From an uncultured Hyphomicrobiales bacterium (lineage in GTDB: Bacteria; Pseudomonadota; Alphaproteobacteria; Rhizobiales; Xanthobacteraceae), in contig CAIRGJ010000056.1 of the NCBI GenBank assembly GCA_903878085.1, forward strand, positions 1 to 64,000: a stretch of 64,000 nt of DNA, given 5' to 3'. The first letter of the stretch is position 1. Each line of letters starts with the position of its first letter. The translations under genes and the position numbers were made by a program. Shown here one piece after another: positions 26,372-35,046 of the stretch. The notes beneath the pieces were generated by a model. That model ran no database searches and was not told where the DNA came from. It saw only the letters and a list, made by a program, of their open reading frames with translations.

Positions 26372-27889
26372 TCAGGCGTAGCCGAGCCAGTGCCAGTAGG
26401 TGGCGCCGAGCAACATGACCAGGGCCAATGCGATGATCGTCAGCACGAAGCCAGTGCGGACGAAGTCACGGGCCGTAAAGGTCTCGGTGCCGTAGGCGAC
26501 CATGTTCTGCGGCGCATTCACCACCAGGATGAAACCGAAGCTGACCACGAACTGCAACAGCATGGTCATGCCGATGATGTTGATGCCCGGCGTCGCCACG
26601 CTCTTGAGCACCGCGATCACGATCGGGATCATCGCGGACGCGAGCGCAGTGGCGCTGGCAAAGCCGAGATGGATGACCACCAGGAACAGGCTCATGACGC
26701 CGAGGATGAAGAGCACAGTGGCGTTCTTCAGACCGAACTCGGCGACCACGATATTGGCGAGCCAGGTGGCCGCGTTGGTTTGCAGCAGCGCGGTGCCGAG
26801 GCTGATACCGACGCCGAACAGCACAACGGTGCCCCACGGAATCCGTGGCTGAGCCTCTTTCCAGGTGAGAATGCCGAAGCCGGGCATGAACATCAGCGCG
26901 ACGGCGGTGATCGTGGTCGTGCTGGTGTCGAATTTGTGCAGGATGCCTTCGGTCGCCCAGAATGCGATCAAGGTCAACGACAACACCAGCAGCTTCCACT
27001 CGGCGGCTTTGGTCGGCCCGAGCGCTGCCAGCGATTTGCGGATGCCGTCACGGCCGCCGGGAACTTCGGCCACTTCGGGCGGCATCATGATCGTCATGAC
27101 GAAGTAAAGCGCGATGCACATCAGAATCGCGAATGGGCCGGCGGCAATCAGCCAGTCCAGCCAGGTGATCGTCTTGTTGAAGGCCTTTTCGATGAAGCCG
27201 ACGGCAACCATATTCTGCGCCGCGGCGGTCTTGATGCCGACGTTCCAGATGCTGGCAGTCTGCACCGTGGTGATCATCAGCATGCTGGCGAAGGCGCTGC
27301 GCTTGTTGACGCCGAAGGCGGCGATGATGCCGAGCGTAATCGGCACCAGACAAGCGACACGCGCGGTGGTCGACGGCACCATGAGCGCGATCACGAAGCC
27401 GACGACGATTGTGCCAATGACGACATGGTTGGTCTTGGTGCCGACGCGCGAAAGAATTGTGAGCGCGATGCGCTTGTCGAGGCCGGTCACGGTCATTGCC
27501 GCCGCCAGGAAAAGCGCCGCAGCAACCAGAACCAAGGCCGTATTGGCGAAGCCGCCGAAGGCCAGCGTCAGGGCCGCGCTGGTTCCGAGCAAGACCTTCG
27601 GATTGGCGACACTCGGCGCCAGACCGAGCAGGAATGCCATCAAGACCGCGATTACGATGGCGGAAACCGCATAGTCGATCGCTTCGGTCATCCAGATGAT
27701 GACGGCGAAGGCGAGAATGGCCAGCATACGATGGCCGGCGACCGGCAGCCCCTCCGGCGTCGGCAGCAGCAATATTGCAATCAGCGCGGCGATGGCGGCC
27801 AACAGGCCCCAATTCGATGCAAACCAGCCTTTTTCCGCTTCAACTGCTTGCGGGACAACACGCGCCGCAGGTTGGGTGGCTGTGGACAT
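26372..27889 (-). CDS. DASS (SLC13) family anion/dicarboxylate transporter
   Basis: A 505-residue membrane protein with eleven to twelve helices of the divalent anion:sodium symporter family. Family features include the first hairpin segment (VPSTTARVACLVPITLGII), where Ser-Thr-Thr resembles the SNT sodium/substrate motif, and the second one around ASATALASAMIPIVIAVL. It would import a dicarboxylate such as succinate, malate or 2-oxoglutarate. It is first gene of a unit with korA and korB and has a FixK box 64 bases upstream. A role in feeding 2-oxoacids to KorAB under low oxygen is plausible but unproven. Confidence 0.82.
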   Translation of the reverse strand: MSTATQPAARVVPQAVEAEKGWFASNWGLLAAIAALIAILLLPTPEGLPVAGHRMLAILAFAVIIWMTEAIDYAVSAIVIAVLMAFLLGLAPSVANPKVLLGTSAALTLAFGGFANTALVLVAAALFLAAAMTVTGLDKRIALTILSRVGTKTNHVVIGTIVVGFVIALMVPSTTARVACLVPITLGIIAAFGVNKRSAFASMLMITTVQTASIWNVGIKTAAAQNMVAVGFIEKAFNKTITWLDWLIAAGPFAILMCIALYFVMTIMMPPEVAEVPGGRDGIRKSLAALGPTKAAEWKLLVLSLTLIAFWATEGILHKFDTSTTTITAVALMFMPGFGILTWKEAQPRIPWGTVVLFGVGISLGTALLQTNAATWLANIVVAEFGLKNATVLFILGVMSLFLVVIHLGFASATALASAMIPIVIAVLKSVATPGINIIGMTMLLQFVVSFGFILVVNAPQNMVAYGTETFTARDFVRTGFVLTIIALALVMLLGATYWHWLGYA

Positions 27890-27952
27890 GGCTCCCTCCA
27901 GGACAAAATTTCTTTAAGAAGAGGGATCATCGGCGGCCTTGCAACCGGCCTA

Positions 27953-27966
27953 TTGAGCAAGATCAA
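27953..27966 (-). promoter_or_regulatory. FixK/FNR-type box upstream of the DASS-korAB unit
   Basis: TTGAGCAAGATCAA matches TTGA-N6-TCAA and lies 64 bases before the transporter start, in the gap after the CBS gene. Confidence 0.75.
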
Positions 27967-27986
27967 AACTACGTAGTTTTTGTCGG

Positions 27987-28709
27987 CTAACTCGCCAGCT
28001 TCTCATCGTTCGGCTCGATCGCCATGCCGGACATCGGCTCGACCCAGACCAGGTGATCCTTCACCGCCTTGACGCCCGGAATATTTTCGGCCGCGACCTT
28101 GAGCGCTTCGCGTTGACGTTCGTCGATAATGACGCCCCAAAGTTCGACGATGCCGTCGCGCACGACGACATCGACGGTCGCAGCCGGGGCCCATTCCGCT
28201 TGTTTCATCTCCGCCAGCAGGCGCTGGCGGATCGCAGCGTCATCGGTCGTCGCTGCCGGCGCAACACGCGACACGCTGACCATGGCGCGCAGCAGATTGG
28301 AACGGGTGACGATACCGACAATTTTTTCGCCGCGCAGCACCGGCACGCGTTTGATGCGATAGCGCTCCATCATCTCGACGATGTCTTCGAGCGGCGTGGT
28401 TTCCTCGGCGGTGTGAAGTTCGGCGGTCATCACCTCGGAGACTTTGCTGCCGTGCGAATGGGTATACTCGGCAGCAATGCGGCCGGGGCCCATCAGAAAT
28501 TCGAGCCAGCGCGAACGCCGCCGTGTGGTGTCGGTCTCGCGGCGGCGCAGGAAGTCGCCTTCCGAGATGATGCCGACCAGTTTGCCGGATTGGTCGATCA
28601 CCGGCAGACCGCTGATACGATGCTGCAGCATCAGCCGCGCCGCCTGCAGCACGGTCGCGTCAGGTGCGATCGCAATCACGTCGGCGGTCATCATGTCCTT
28701 GGCTTGCAT
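27987..28709 (-). CDS. Two CBS domains plus BON domain protein
   Basis: A 240-residue protein from the ATG at 28709, which has GGAGGA upstream; a longer frame to 28745 is less likely. Two CBS domains (about residues 1-60, MTADVIAIAPDATVLQAARL, and 90-145, ELHTAEETTPLEDIVEMM) form an adenine-nucleotide-binding Bateman module. The C-terminal BON domain (about 170-225) contains VVRDGIVELWGVI. Its target is unknown. A FixK box 55 bases upstream, identical to that of ccoN, puts it in the low-oxygen regulon. CBS-domain proteins are common members of FNR/FixK regulons in related bacteria. Confidence 0.85.
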   Translation of the reverse strand: MQAKDMMTADVIAIAPDATVLQAARLMLQHRISGLPVIDQSGKLVGIISEGDFLRRRETDTTRRRSRWLEFLMGPGRIAAEYTHSHGSKVSEVMTAELHTAEETTPLEDIVEMMERYRIKRVPVLRGEKIVGIVTRSNLLRAMVSVSRVAPAATTDDAAIRQRLLAEMKQAEWAPAATVDVVVRDGIVELWGVIIDERQREALKVAAENIPGVKAVKDHLVWVEPMSGMAIEPNDEKLAS

Positions 28710-28763
28710 GGCATGCTCCTCCACAAGATCGAGCAATGACACCACGCAGCGCGAAAGATGGCC

Positions 28764-28777
28764 TTGATTCAGGTCAA
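28764..28777 (-). promoter_or_regulatory. FixK/FNR-type box upstream of the CBS-BON gene
   Basis: TTGATTCAGGTCAA is identical to the ccoN box. It lies 55 bases before the ATG at 28709 and only four bases from the end of the oxidoreductase gene behind it. Confidence 0.8.
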
Positions 28778-28781
28778 GCGA

Positions 28782-30371
28782 CTAATGCGCCCATTCAGGC
28801 GGCGGAACCGGCGTCCAGCTGCGCTGGAGCTTGAGATCGTCGGCAATCGCGTTGGCGGCAATATAACCGGGGGCGCCATTGACGCCGCCGCCATTGCCCG
28901 ATGACGAACCGCACAGATAAAGCCCTTCCACCGGCGTACGCGAACCGGGCATCAGCGCGTGCGGCCGATTGATGCCGAGTTGGTTGGGAACATAGGCGCC
29001 CATGCGCACCGCACCCTGCCGCATATTGGCGTTCAGCCGTTCGACATCGAGCGGCGTGAACAGATAGCTGCCGAGTAGATTGTCGCCTTCGAGATTAGAA
29101 GCATAGACGCGCCAGTATTCGAGGATGCGCTGGGTGTAATCGGCGCGGTTCTTGTCCCAATTCTCCGGGCCGCCATCGACCGAATATGGCGCAAACGGCC
29201 ACCAGAACGCGGTGTGCTTGCCTTGCGGGGCGTAGCTCGGGTCGAACTCGCTGTTGCAGGCACCGTTGCCCATCAGAATTTTGGGAAATTTCTTAGCGGC
29301 GCAATCGTCGAAACAACTCGCGACCTGATCGATGTCGTCCATGCCGAAGAAGATGTTGTAGGCCTGCTTCATCGCCGGATCGAAGCTCTCGGCGCGATAG
29401 GCCGGCGGATTTTTCAAAGCGAGATGCAACGTGACCAGACTGTGATTGCCCCAATGCCAGGCTTTCGCCTTCTCGCGCACCGGCTCGGGGAACAGTTCCT
29501 CACCGGCCATCTCGACCGTGCGCGGAAAGTCGATGGCGCTGGCAACAAACCGCTTGGCGCCGATAAACGTCCCGTCCGACAGCGTCACGCCGGTGGCCCG
29601 GCCGCTTTCGACTTTGATGTCGCGGACCGCCTTGCCAGTAAAGACAATGCCGCCGCAGTCCTCGACGACGCGCTTGAGCGCCAAAGGCAGCGCCACCGCG
29701 CCGCCGACCGGCAGGGTGAAACTGGCGATATTGGCGAAGATCGCCGGGAACACGATGCCCGCGCCCATCACGTTCTCGGTGGTGATGACGTGCATATAAG
29801 ATGTGAACAGCGTGCGGATGCGCTCGTCGACGAAATGCTTGCGTACTACACTGAACAGATCGTGCTGGGCGTGCGACAGCAGTTCCTTCGCCTTCAGGCC
29901 GCTGAGGCGGTCGAGGATTTGATCGAGCGGCATCGGCGCGCTGTACATCAGCGACACCAGCAACGGCCGCATCTCGAGACAATAGGTATGCCACAGCTCG
30001 CGGAAGGTCGCGGCATCTTGTTTGGAAAAGCGCGCCAGTGACTCGCAGGTCTTGTCGAGGTCCTTGTGCACTGTGATGCAGGTGCCGTCGCGGAATACGG
30101 CAGCTTGTTGCACTGGCGGCTCGATGTAGGAGAATCCGTAACGCGCCAGATCGAGGTCCTTGAGCAGCGGGCAATGCGACAGGCCCATGTAGAAATTGGC
30201 GTGCAGATTAAGCTTGTGGCCCGGCGCGATGCGCTCCTCGGTGCTGCAGCCGCCGCCGATGCGCGCGTTGGCTTCGATCACCGCGATTTTGAGGCCGGCG
30301 CGCCCAAGGTAGGCGGCCGTGGTCAGACCATTGTGACCGGCACCGATCACCACGCCGTCATAGTTTGTCAT
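28782..30371 (-). CDS. Phytoene-desaturase-like FAD-dependent oxidoreductase
   Basis: A 529-residue flavoprotein of the NAD(P)/FAD-dependent oxidoreductase (COG1233, phytoene dehydrogenase-like) family. The FAD-binding beta-alpha-beta motif VVIGAGHNGLTTAAYLGRAGLKIAVIE is at the N-terminus, followed by GGGCSTEE. The C-terminus has the second FAD contact in GLYLCGSSSGNGGGVNGAPGYIAAN. No carotenoid genes are nearby, so a carotenoid role is not supported; mammalian PYROXD2-like members share this architecture. The 190-base region upstream has no FixK box. Substrate unknown. Confidence 0.78.
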   Translation of the reverse strand: MTNYDGVVIGAGHNGLTTAAYLGRAGLKIAVIEANARIGGGCSTEERIAPGHKLNLHANFYMGLSHCPLLKDLDLARYGFSYIEPPVQQAAVFRDGTCITVHKDLDKTCESLARFSKQDAATFRELWHTYCLEMRPLLVSLMYSAPMPLDQILDRLSGLKAKELLSHAQHDLFSVVRKHFVDERIRTLFTSYMHVITTENVMGAGIVFPAIFANIASFTLPVGGAVALPLALKRVVEDCGGIVFTGKAVRDIKVESGRATGVTLSDGTFIGAKRFVASAIDFPRTVEMAGEELFPEPVREKAKAWHWGNHSLVTLHLALKNPPAYRAESFDPAMKQAYNIFFGMDDIDQVASCFDDCAAKKFPKILMGNGACNSEFDPSYAPQGKHTAFWWPFAPYSVDGGPENWDKNRADYTQRILEYWRVYASNLEGDNLLGSYLFTPLDVERLNANMRQGAVRMGAYVPNQLGINRPHALMPGSRTPVEGLYLCGSSSGNGGGVNGAPGYIAANAIADDLKLQRSWTPVPPPEWAH

Positions 30372-30561
30372 GTTGCCCCCGGGCCAGCGGTCTAAGCGCC
30401 GCGTTCAAAAATTGTAGTGATTGTCTGGGTGGGCAGCAATGTTGGGCCGGCCCGCGCAATTGATTTTTCGATTTGCAGGGCGCTAGCTTTCAGCCGAAGG
30501 ACGGTACCATTTCACGCCTTCGAAAACCCGCGAGCAATGCGGGAACTTTGGGAGAAAGACG

Positions 30562-31998
30562 ATGGACAAAGACGGCATTAATCGCCGCACGATTCTCACT
30601 GCGACCACGGCGCTTGGTGCGGCGCTTGGCACGAGCGGCCTGCTGCCGCGCGGCGCTTCGGCACAGGGTGCCGCGCCCTCGACGCCCGCTTCGCTGCCGG
30701 CGCGCGGTGAATTCGTTATTCGCGGCGCGCATGTGCTGTCGATGGACGACGCCATCGGCGATCTGCCAAGCGGCGATGTCCATGTGCGCGACGGCGCCAT
30801 TGTCGCGGTCGCGGCCAGCGTCGCGGCGCCCGGCGCGCAGGTCATCGACGGCAAGGGCATGATCTGCATGCCTGGTTTCGTCGATACGCATTTACATCAC
30901 TGGACCAGCGTGCTGCGGCCGCTGATGCAGGCCGACGATCCAAAGCTGACCTATTTTCCGGTCACCGCCGCCTGCGGCCTCGTCTATACGCCGCAAGACA
31001 GCTACCGCAGCGTGATGCTCAGCGTCGCCCAATCGCTAACCTCCGGCATCACCACCACGCAGAACTGGGCGCACAATGTGCGCAGCCCGGCGCACGCCGA
31101 CGCCGAAATGGGCGCAATGCGCGACAGCGGCATTCGCGGCCGCTTTGCCTACGGCAATCCGGCGCTGCATCCGAACGACAAGACCATCGATCTCGCCGAT
31201 TTACCACGCGCCAAGCGCGACTGGGTCGGCAGAGACGGCATGCTGACGCTCGCCATCAATTCGCGCGGTGTCGACAATTTCAATGCAGGCCGCATCGGCA
31301 TCAATACGGACATGGCGAAGAAGGAGTGGGGCGCGGCGCGCGATCTCGGCCTGCCGATCACCATGCACACCTCCGGAGTCGGCGGGATCAAGACCCTCAA
31401 CGACGCCGGCCTGCTCGGACCCGACGTGCAACTGGTGCACCCGCTCGGCACCACCGCCGAGGACCGCGAAGCGCTGGCCAAGCACGGCGTCACCTACTCG
31501 ACCTCGCCGGTCGGCGAAGCCGGCCGCACGGGCGACATCCAGTTCGTCGAGATGCTGGATGCTGGCGTCAAGATGAGCCTCTCGATCGACCACACCACGA
31601 CCTATGACTGCAATTGCTTCCACTGCATGCGCACGCTGCATACCGTCAATCTTCATCGCTTCGGACCTAAGAATAAAGTGACGATGAAGCGGCTGGTCCA
31701 GCTCGCCACCATCGACGGCGCCCGCGACCTCGGCTTTGGCGATAAGACCGGCTCGCTGACGCCCGGCAAGCGCGCCGATCTGATCCTGGTCCGCACCACC
31801 GACGGCAATCTGGCGCCGATCGGTAATCCCTACGACGCACTGGTGATGCTGGCGCAGCCGTCGAATGTCGATACGGTGGTGGTTGACGGCCGCATCCTGC
31901 GCCGCAACGGCCAGTTCACCGCGCTCGACCAGGACAAGGTCGTGCGTGAGGCCGCGGACGCCGCCGCCGGTCTCAAGGCCCGCGCCAAATGGACATGA
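30562..31998 (+). CDS. Exported amidohydrolase (ATZ/TRZ, cytosine-deaminase-like)
   Basis: A 478-residue metal-dependent amidohydrolase with a twin-arginine signal (NRRTILTATTALGAALG, residues 8-24, and ASAQ cleavage near 37). The metal-binding HxH is in GFVDTHLHHWTSV. Further ligands are probably in ITMHTSGVGG and the Asp of LSIDHTTTYD. The composite beta-sandwich flanks the barrel (FVIRGAHVLSMD at the start, GKRADLILVRTTDG at the end). It resembles deaminases and chlorohydrolases of the TrzA/AtzA group. A periplasmic location is unusual for them. It stands alone, followed by a hairpin at 32011. Confidence 0.8.
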   Translation: MDKDGINRRTILTATTALGAALGTSGLLPRGASAQGAAPSTPASLPARGEFVIRGAHVLSMDDAIGDLPSGDVHVRDGAIVAVAASVAAPGAQVIDGKGMICMPGFVDTHLHHWTSVLRPLMQADDPKLTYFPVTAACGLVYTPQDSYRSVMLSVAQSLTSGITTTQNWAHNVRSPAHADAEMGAMRDSGIRGRFAYGNPALHPNDKTIDLADLPRAKRDWVGRDGMLTLAINSRGVDNFNAGRIGINTDMAKKEWGAARDLGLPITMHTSGVGGIKTLNDAGLLGPDVQLVHPLGTTAEDREALAKHGVTYSTSPVGEAGRTGDIQFVEMLDAGVKMSLSIDHTTTYDCNCFHCMRTLHTVNLHRFGPKNKVTMKRLVQLATIDGARDLGFGDKTGSLTPGKRADLILVRTTDGNLAPIGNPYDALVMLAQPSNVDTVVVDGRILRRNGQFTALDQDKVVREAADAAAGLKARAKWT

Positions 31999-32004
31999 CG
32001 GCAT

Positions 32005-32036
32005 AAAAAATGCCCCGGCATTGTTATGCCGGGGCA
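32005..32036 (-). terminator. Rho-independent terminator for fixK
   Basis: A perfect 11-bp stem TGCCCCGGCAT/ATGCCGGGGCA with a TGTT loop (32011-32036) is followed on the minus strand by a run of six T (32010-32005). It lies 47 bases past the fixK stop. The stem may also serve the convergent amidohydrolase gene, though no T-run follows on the plus strand. Confidence 0.85.
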
Positions 32037-32082
32037 GTGAAGCCGAACCTACGTCGGGGAGGACAACGTTCGGCGTCGATCG

Positions 32083-32775
32083 CTAAGCGTTCATACGGGT
32101 CAGCGCGGCGCGATTGCGCAGCACGATGCGGCGCGAGGTCGGCACCGCGATCGCCGCGGAATTCTCAAGCTGGGTCAGCGTGCGGGAAACGGTCTCGATG
32201 GTCAGGCCGAGATAATCGGCGATGTCCTGGCGCGACATCGGCAGTTCGATCTCGGTCGCGCCGGGCGAGCGTGCAGCCATCTCCAGCAGGAAGCCGGCGA
32301 CGCGCTCCTGTGCGGTCTTGATCAGCAGCATGATGTGATCCTGCACCCGGCGCAGTTCGGTCGCGGTCATTTCCCAGAGCTGGCGGGCGACGTCGGATTC
32401 GCGGGCAGCCAAGGCGATGACGTTGCTGCGCCTGATGACCAGCACCTTGCAGTCTGCGATCGCTTCGGCCGAAAAACTGTGTCTGGCGCCGACTTCGAGA
32501 CCGAATACATCGCCCGGCAGATAGAAGAAGCCGATCTGACGGCGGCCGTCGTTGAGCACCTTGTAGGTGCGCACCGTGCCGCTGATGACTTTGTAGAGAT
32601 ATTCGGCCGGCTCGTTCTCGCCGTAGATTTCGGCGTTGCGGGCGAATGGCATCGGCGCGCCCATTAATTCAATCGCGCTCAAGCCCGACTGCGACGCTAA
32701 CGCCGGCACCGAGCGTGTGAAACGAGCCGTGGGCTGGCGCATCGAAACGGGATTGACCATCGTCTGGTGAAGCAT
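32083..32775 (-). CDS. fixK: Crp/Fnr family regulator, FixK type
   Basis: A regulator of about 230 residues from the ATG at 32775 (GAGGA upstream); a longer frame starts at 32823. A cyclic-nucleotide-like domain (LYKVISGTVRTYKVLNDGRRQIGFFYLPGDVFGLE) is followed by a Crp-type helix-turn-helix (MSRQDIADYLGLTIETVSRTLTQLE). The FNR-type cysteine cluster at the N-terminus is absent, so it does not sense oxygen itself and matches FixK. The recognition helix with ETVSR fits the TTGA half site. It is divergent from fixL-fixJ, which probably activate it, and five matching boxes lie in this window. Confidence 0.88.
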   Translation of the reverse strand: MLHQTMVNPVSMRQPTARFTRSVPALASQSGLSAIELMGAPMPFARNAEIYGENEPAEYLYKVISGTVRTYKVLNDGRRQIGFFYLPGDVFGLEVGARHSFSAEAIADCKVLVIRRSNVIALAARESDVARQLWEMTATELRRVQDHIMLLIKTAQERVAGFLLEMAARSPGATEIELPMSRQDIADYLGLTIETVSRTLTQLENSAAIAVPTSRRIVLRNRAALTRMNA

Positions 32776-32909
32776 GGCGGTGTCCTCGCTAAATTCGATG
32801 ATCATGGATACCGTCGCGGCCACGCGGTCGAAATTCAGATAATCTCCCTAAGGGGTTTCCCGGAGGTATTTAGGGGGCAGGCTGAACAAACAGACGGGAA
32901 AATCGTTTG

Positions 32910-34412
32910 ATGGTGCAAGGGCTTATAAAGATGAGGCCTTATCCGGTGGAGCCTGGCCGGATTTGGCAATATGGCGTCGCACCCTTCCTGGTTGCGCTGA
33001 CGCTGGCCGCACGCGTTCTGCTCGAGCCGGTGCTGCATAGCGAAGCGGCCTATCTTGCCTTCATGCCGGCCTTGCTGATTACCGCCGGTATCGGCGGCTT
33101 CGGGCCCGGCGTGCTGGCGACCGCGCTCAGCATCGTCGCAAGGTACCTCGTCCTGGCCGACGCACCGCCGCTCTTCAGTATCGGGATCGTCAACAGCATT
33201 GCCTTCGCCGTCATCGGCCTCGGCATATCCTGGGGCGGCGAGTTGCTTCACGCCAGCCGCCGGCGCGCCAACGTGATGACGCGCGACGCTTTGGCACGCG
33301 AGGCGCACCTTCAATCGATTCTCGACACCGTTCCGGAGGCGATGATCGTCATCGATGAAAAGGGCATCATGCAGTCCTTCAGTAGCGCGGCCGAGCGGCT
33401 GTTCGGCCGCCCCGCGTCGGAGACGGTCGGCCAAAACGTCAAGATCCTGATGCCGTCGCCGTACCGCGAGGGCCATGACAGCTTTATGCAGCGATACCGA
33501 AACACCGGCGAGCGCCGCATCATCGGCATCGGCCGCGTCGTCGTCGGCCAACGCAAAGACGGCTCGACCTTCCCCATAGAACTCGCCGTCGGCGAAATGA
33601 AATCGGGCGATCAGCGGTTTTTCACCGGCTTCATTCGAGATTTGACCGAGCGCCAGCAGACCGAGGTGCGTTTGCAGGAATTGCAGTCCGAACTGGTGCA
33701 TATCTCCCGCCTCACCGCCATGGGCGAGATGGCATCGACGCTGGCGCATGAACTCAATCAGCCGCTATCGGCGATTTCGAATTACCTCGAAGGCTTGCGG
33801 CGCATGCTGGCAGAAGCCACCGACGAGCGGTCGGTGACGCTGCGCAACGCCTTGGACAGCGCTGCCGATCAGGCGATCCGCGCCGGTCAGATCATCCGCC
33901 GGCTGCGCGACTTCGTCGCGCGCGGCGAAAGCGAGCGGCGAGTGGAAAGCGTCACCAAGCTGGTCGAGGAAGCGAGTGCGCTGTCACTGGTTGGCGTCAA
34001 GGACCGCGGCATCCGCGTGCAATTCCGGTTCGATCCCGCGGTCGATTTGGTGATGGCCGACCGGGTGCAGGTCCAGCAGGTCCTGCTCAACCTGATTCGT
34101 AACTCGATGGACGCAATGGAAACATCGCCGACGCGCGAACTCGTCATCTCGATCGCGCCGATCGATGGCAATCAGGTCAGGATCAGCGTCGCCGACAGCG
34201 GCGAAGGGATAGCGAAGGAAATCACCGAGCAGTTATTCCAGCCATTCGTCACCACCAAGCGACAGGGCATGGGCGTTGGGCTGTCGATATCGCGCACCAT
34301 CATCGAGGCCCACGGCGGCCGTATTTGGGCCGAACCAAATCCCGGCGGCGGGACAATCTTCAATTTCACGCTGGAAGTCGTAAGCGCAGGGGATGTCGAC
34401 GATGCAGCCTGA
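32910..34412 (+). CDS. fixL: Oxygen-sensing haem PAS histidine kinase FixL
   Basis: A sensor kinase of about 500 residues. N-terminal membrane helices (about 15-110, DUF4118-like) precede a PAS domain with the haem-binding His at about residue 189 ([12 protein letters not shown]) and the oxygen-responsive Arg in [17 protein letters not shown], both as in FixL. The kinase core has phospho-accepting His280 in [14 protein letters not shown] and the ATP lid in [19 protein letters not shown] take the ATG at 32910 after an in-frame TTG; one at 32931 is also possible. It overlaps fixJ by 20 bases. FixL phosphorylates FixJ at low oxygen. Confidence 0.93.
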   Translation: MVQGLIKMRPYPVEPGRIWQYGVAPFLVALTLAARVLLEPVLHSEAAYLAFMPALLITAGIGGFGPGVLATALSIVARYLVLADAPPLFSIGIVNSIAFAVIGLGISWGGELLHASRRRANVMTRDALAREAHLQSILDTVPEAMIVIDEKGIMQSFSSAAERLFGRPASETVGQNVKILMPSPYREGHDSFMQRYRNTGERRIIGIGRVVVGQRKDGSTFPIELAVGEMKSGDQRFFTGFIRDLTERQQTEVRLQELQSELVHISRLTAMGEMASTLAHELNQPLSAISNYLEGLRRMLAEATDERSVTLRNALDSAADQAIRAGQIIRRLRDFVARGESERRVESVTKLVEEASALSLVGVKDRGIRVQFRFDPAVDLVMADRVQVQQVLLNLIRNSMDAMETSPTRELVISIAPIDGNQVRISVADSGEGIAKEITEQLFQPFVTTKRQGMGVGLSISRTIIEAHGGRIWAEPNPGGGTIFNFTLEVVSAGDVDDAA

Positions 34413-35037
34413 TCCGATCATCTATATCATCGACGATGACGATGCCGTCCGGCTATCGCTGCAATTCATGCTGAAAGCGGCCGGCATCACGGCGCGCACC
34501 TTCGAGTCGGCCAAGGCTTTCATGGAAGTGCTGCCGCAGATCGATTCCGGCTGTGTCGTGACCGACGTACGCATGCCGGAGATCACTGGCATCGAGCTGC
34601 TGCGTCACATCGTGAAAACCAGCCCCGACCTACCGGTGATCGTCATCACCGGGCATGGCGACATTTCACTGGCGGTGGAGGCGATGAAGATCGGCGCCGT
34701 CGATTTTCTGGAAAAGCCATTCGACGGCCAGCAACTGCTGACCGCGGTGCGCTCGGCTCTCAGCCGGGAAGCCGACACCGGCAAGCGCAAGGCCGATTTG
34801 GTGGAGATTCAAGACAAGCTTGCCGCGCTGTCGAACCGCGAGCGGCAGGTGCTCGAAGGCCTGGTGGCCGGCAGCGCCAACAAGAACATCGCCTTCGATC
34901 TCGGCATCAGCCCGCGCACGGTTGAAATCTATCGCGCCAATCTGATGACCAAGATGGCGGCCAACAGCCTGTCCGACCTGGTGCGCATGGCAATGCTGGC
35001 CGGCATCATGGCGGACAGCGGCAAGACCGGACGATAA
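34393..35037 (+). CDS. fixJ: Two-component response regulator FixJ
   Basis: A 214-residue NarL/LuxR-type response regulator. The receiver has the acidic pocket IIDDDD and phospho-Asp58 ([13 protein letters not shown]), and the Lys of FLEKPFDG. A LuxR-type DNA-binding domain follows ([43 protein letters not shown]). This is the FixJ pattern throughout. It overlaps fixL, and an internal ATG at 34402 has a better-placed ribosome site (AGGGG). Its natural target is the divergent fixK promoter. Confidence 0.94.
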   Translation: MSTMQPDPIIYIIDDDDAVRLSLQFMLKAAGITARTFESAKAFMEVLPQIDSGCVVTDVRMPEITGIELLRHIVKTSPDLPVIVITGHGDISLAVEAMKIGAVDFLEKPFDGQQLLTAVRSALSREADTGKRKADLVEIQDKLAALSNRERQVLEGLVAGSANKNIAFDLGISPRTVEIYRANLMTKMAANSLSDLVRMAMLAGIMADSGKTGR

Positions 35038-35046
35038 GCAGCAAAC

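Noticed and set aside
25982-27976. 664-codon open frame on the plus strand across korA and the DASS gene
   Set aside because: Composition (Arg, His, Asp, Gln repeats) is that of a shadow frame. Both minus-strand genes beneath have clear family motifs.
28782-30371. Carotenoid biosynthesis (phytoene desaturase)
   Set aside because: The protein has only the general COG1233 layout, and no crtB, crtE or other carotenoid gene lies near it.
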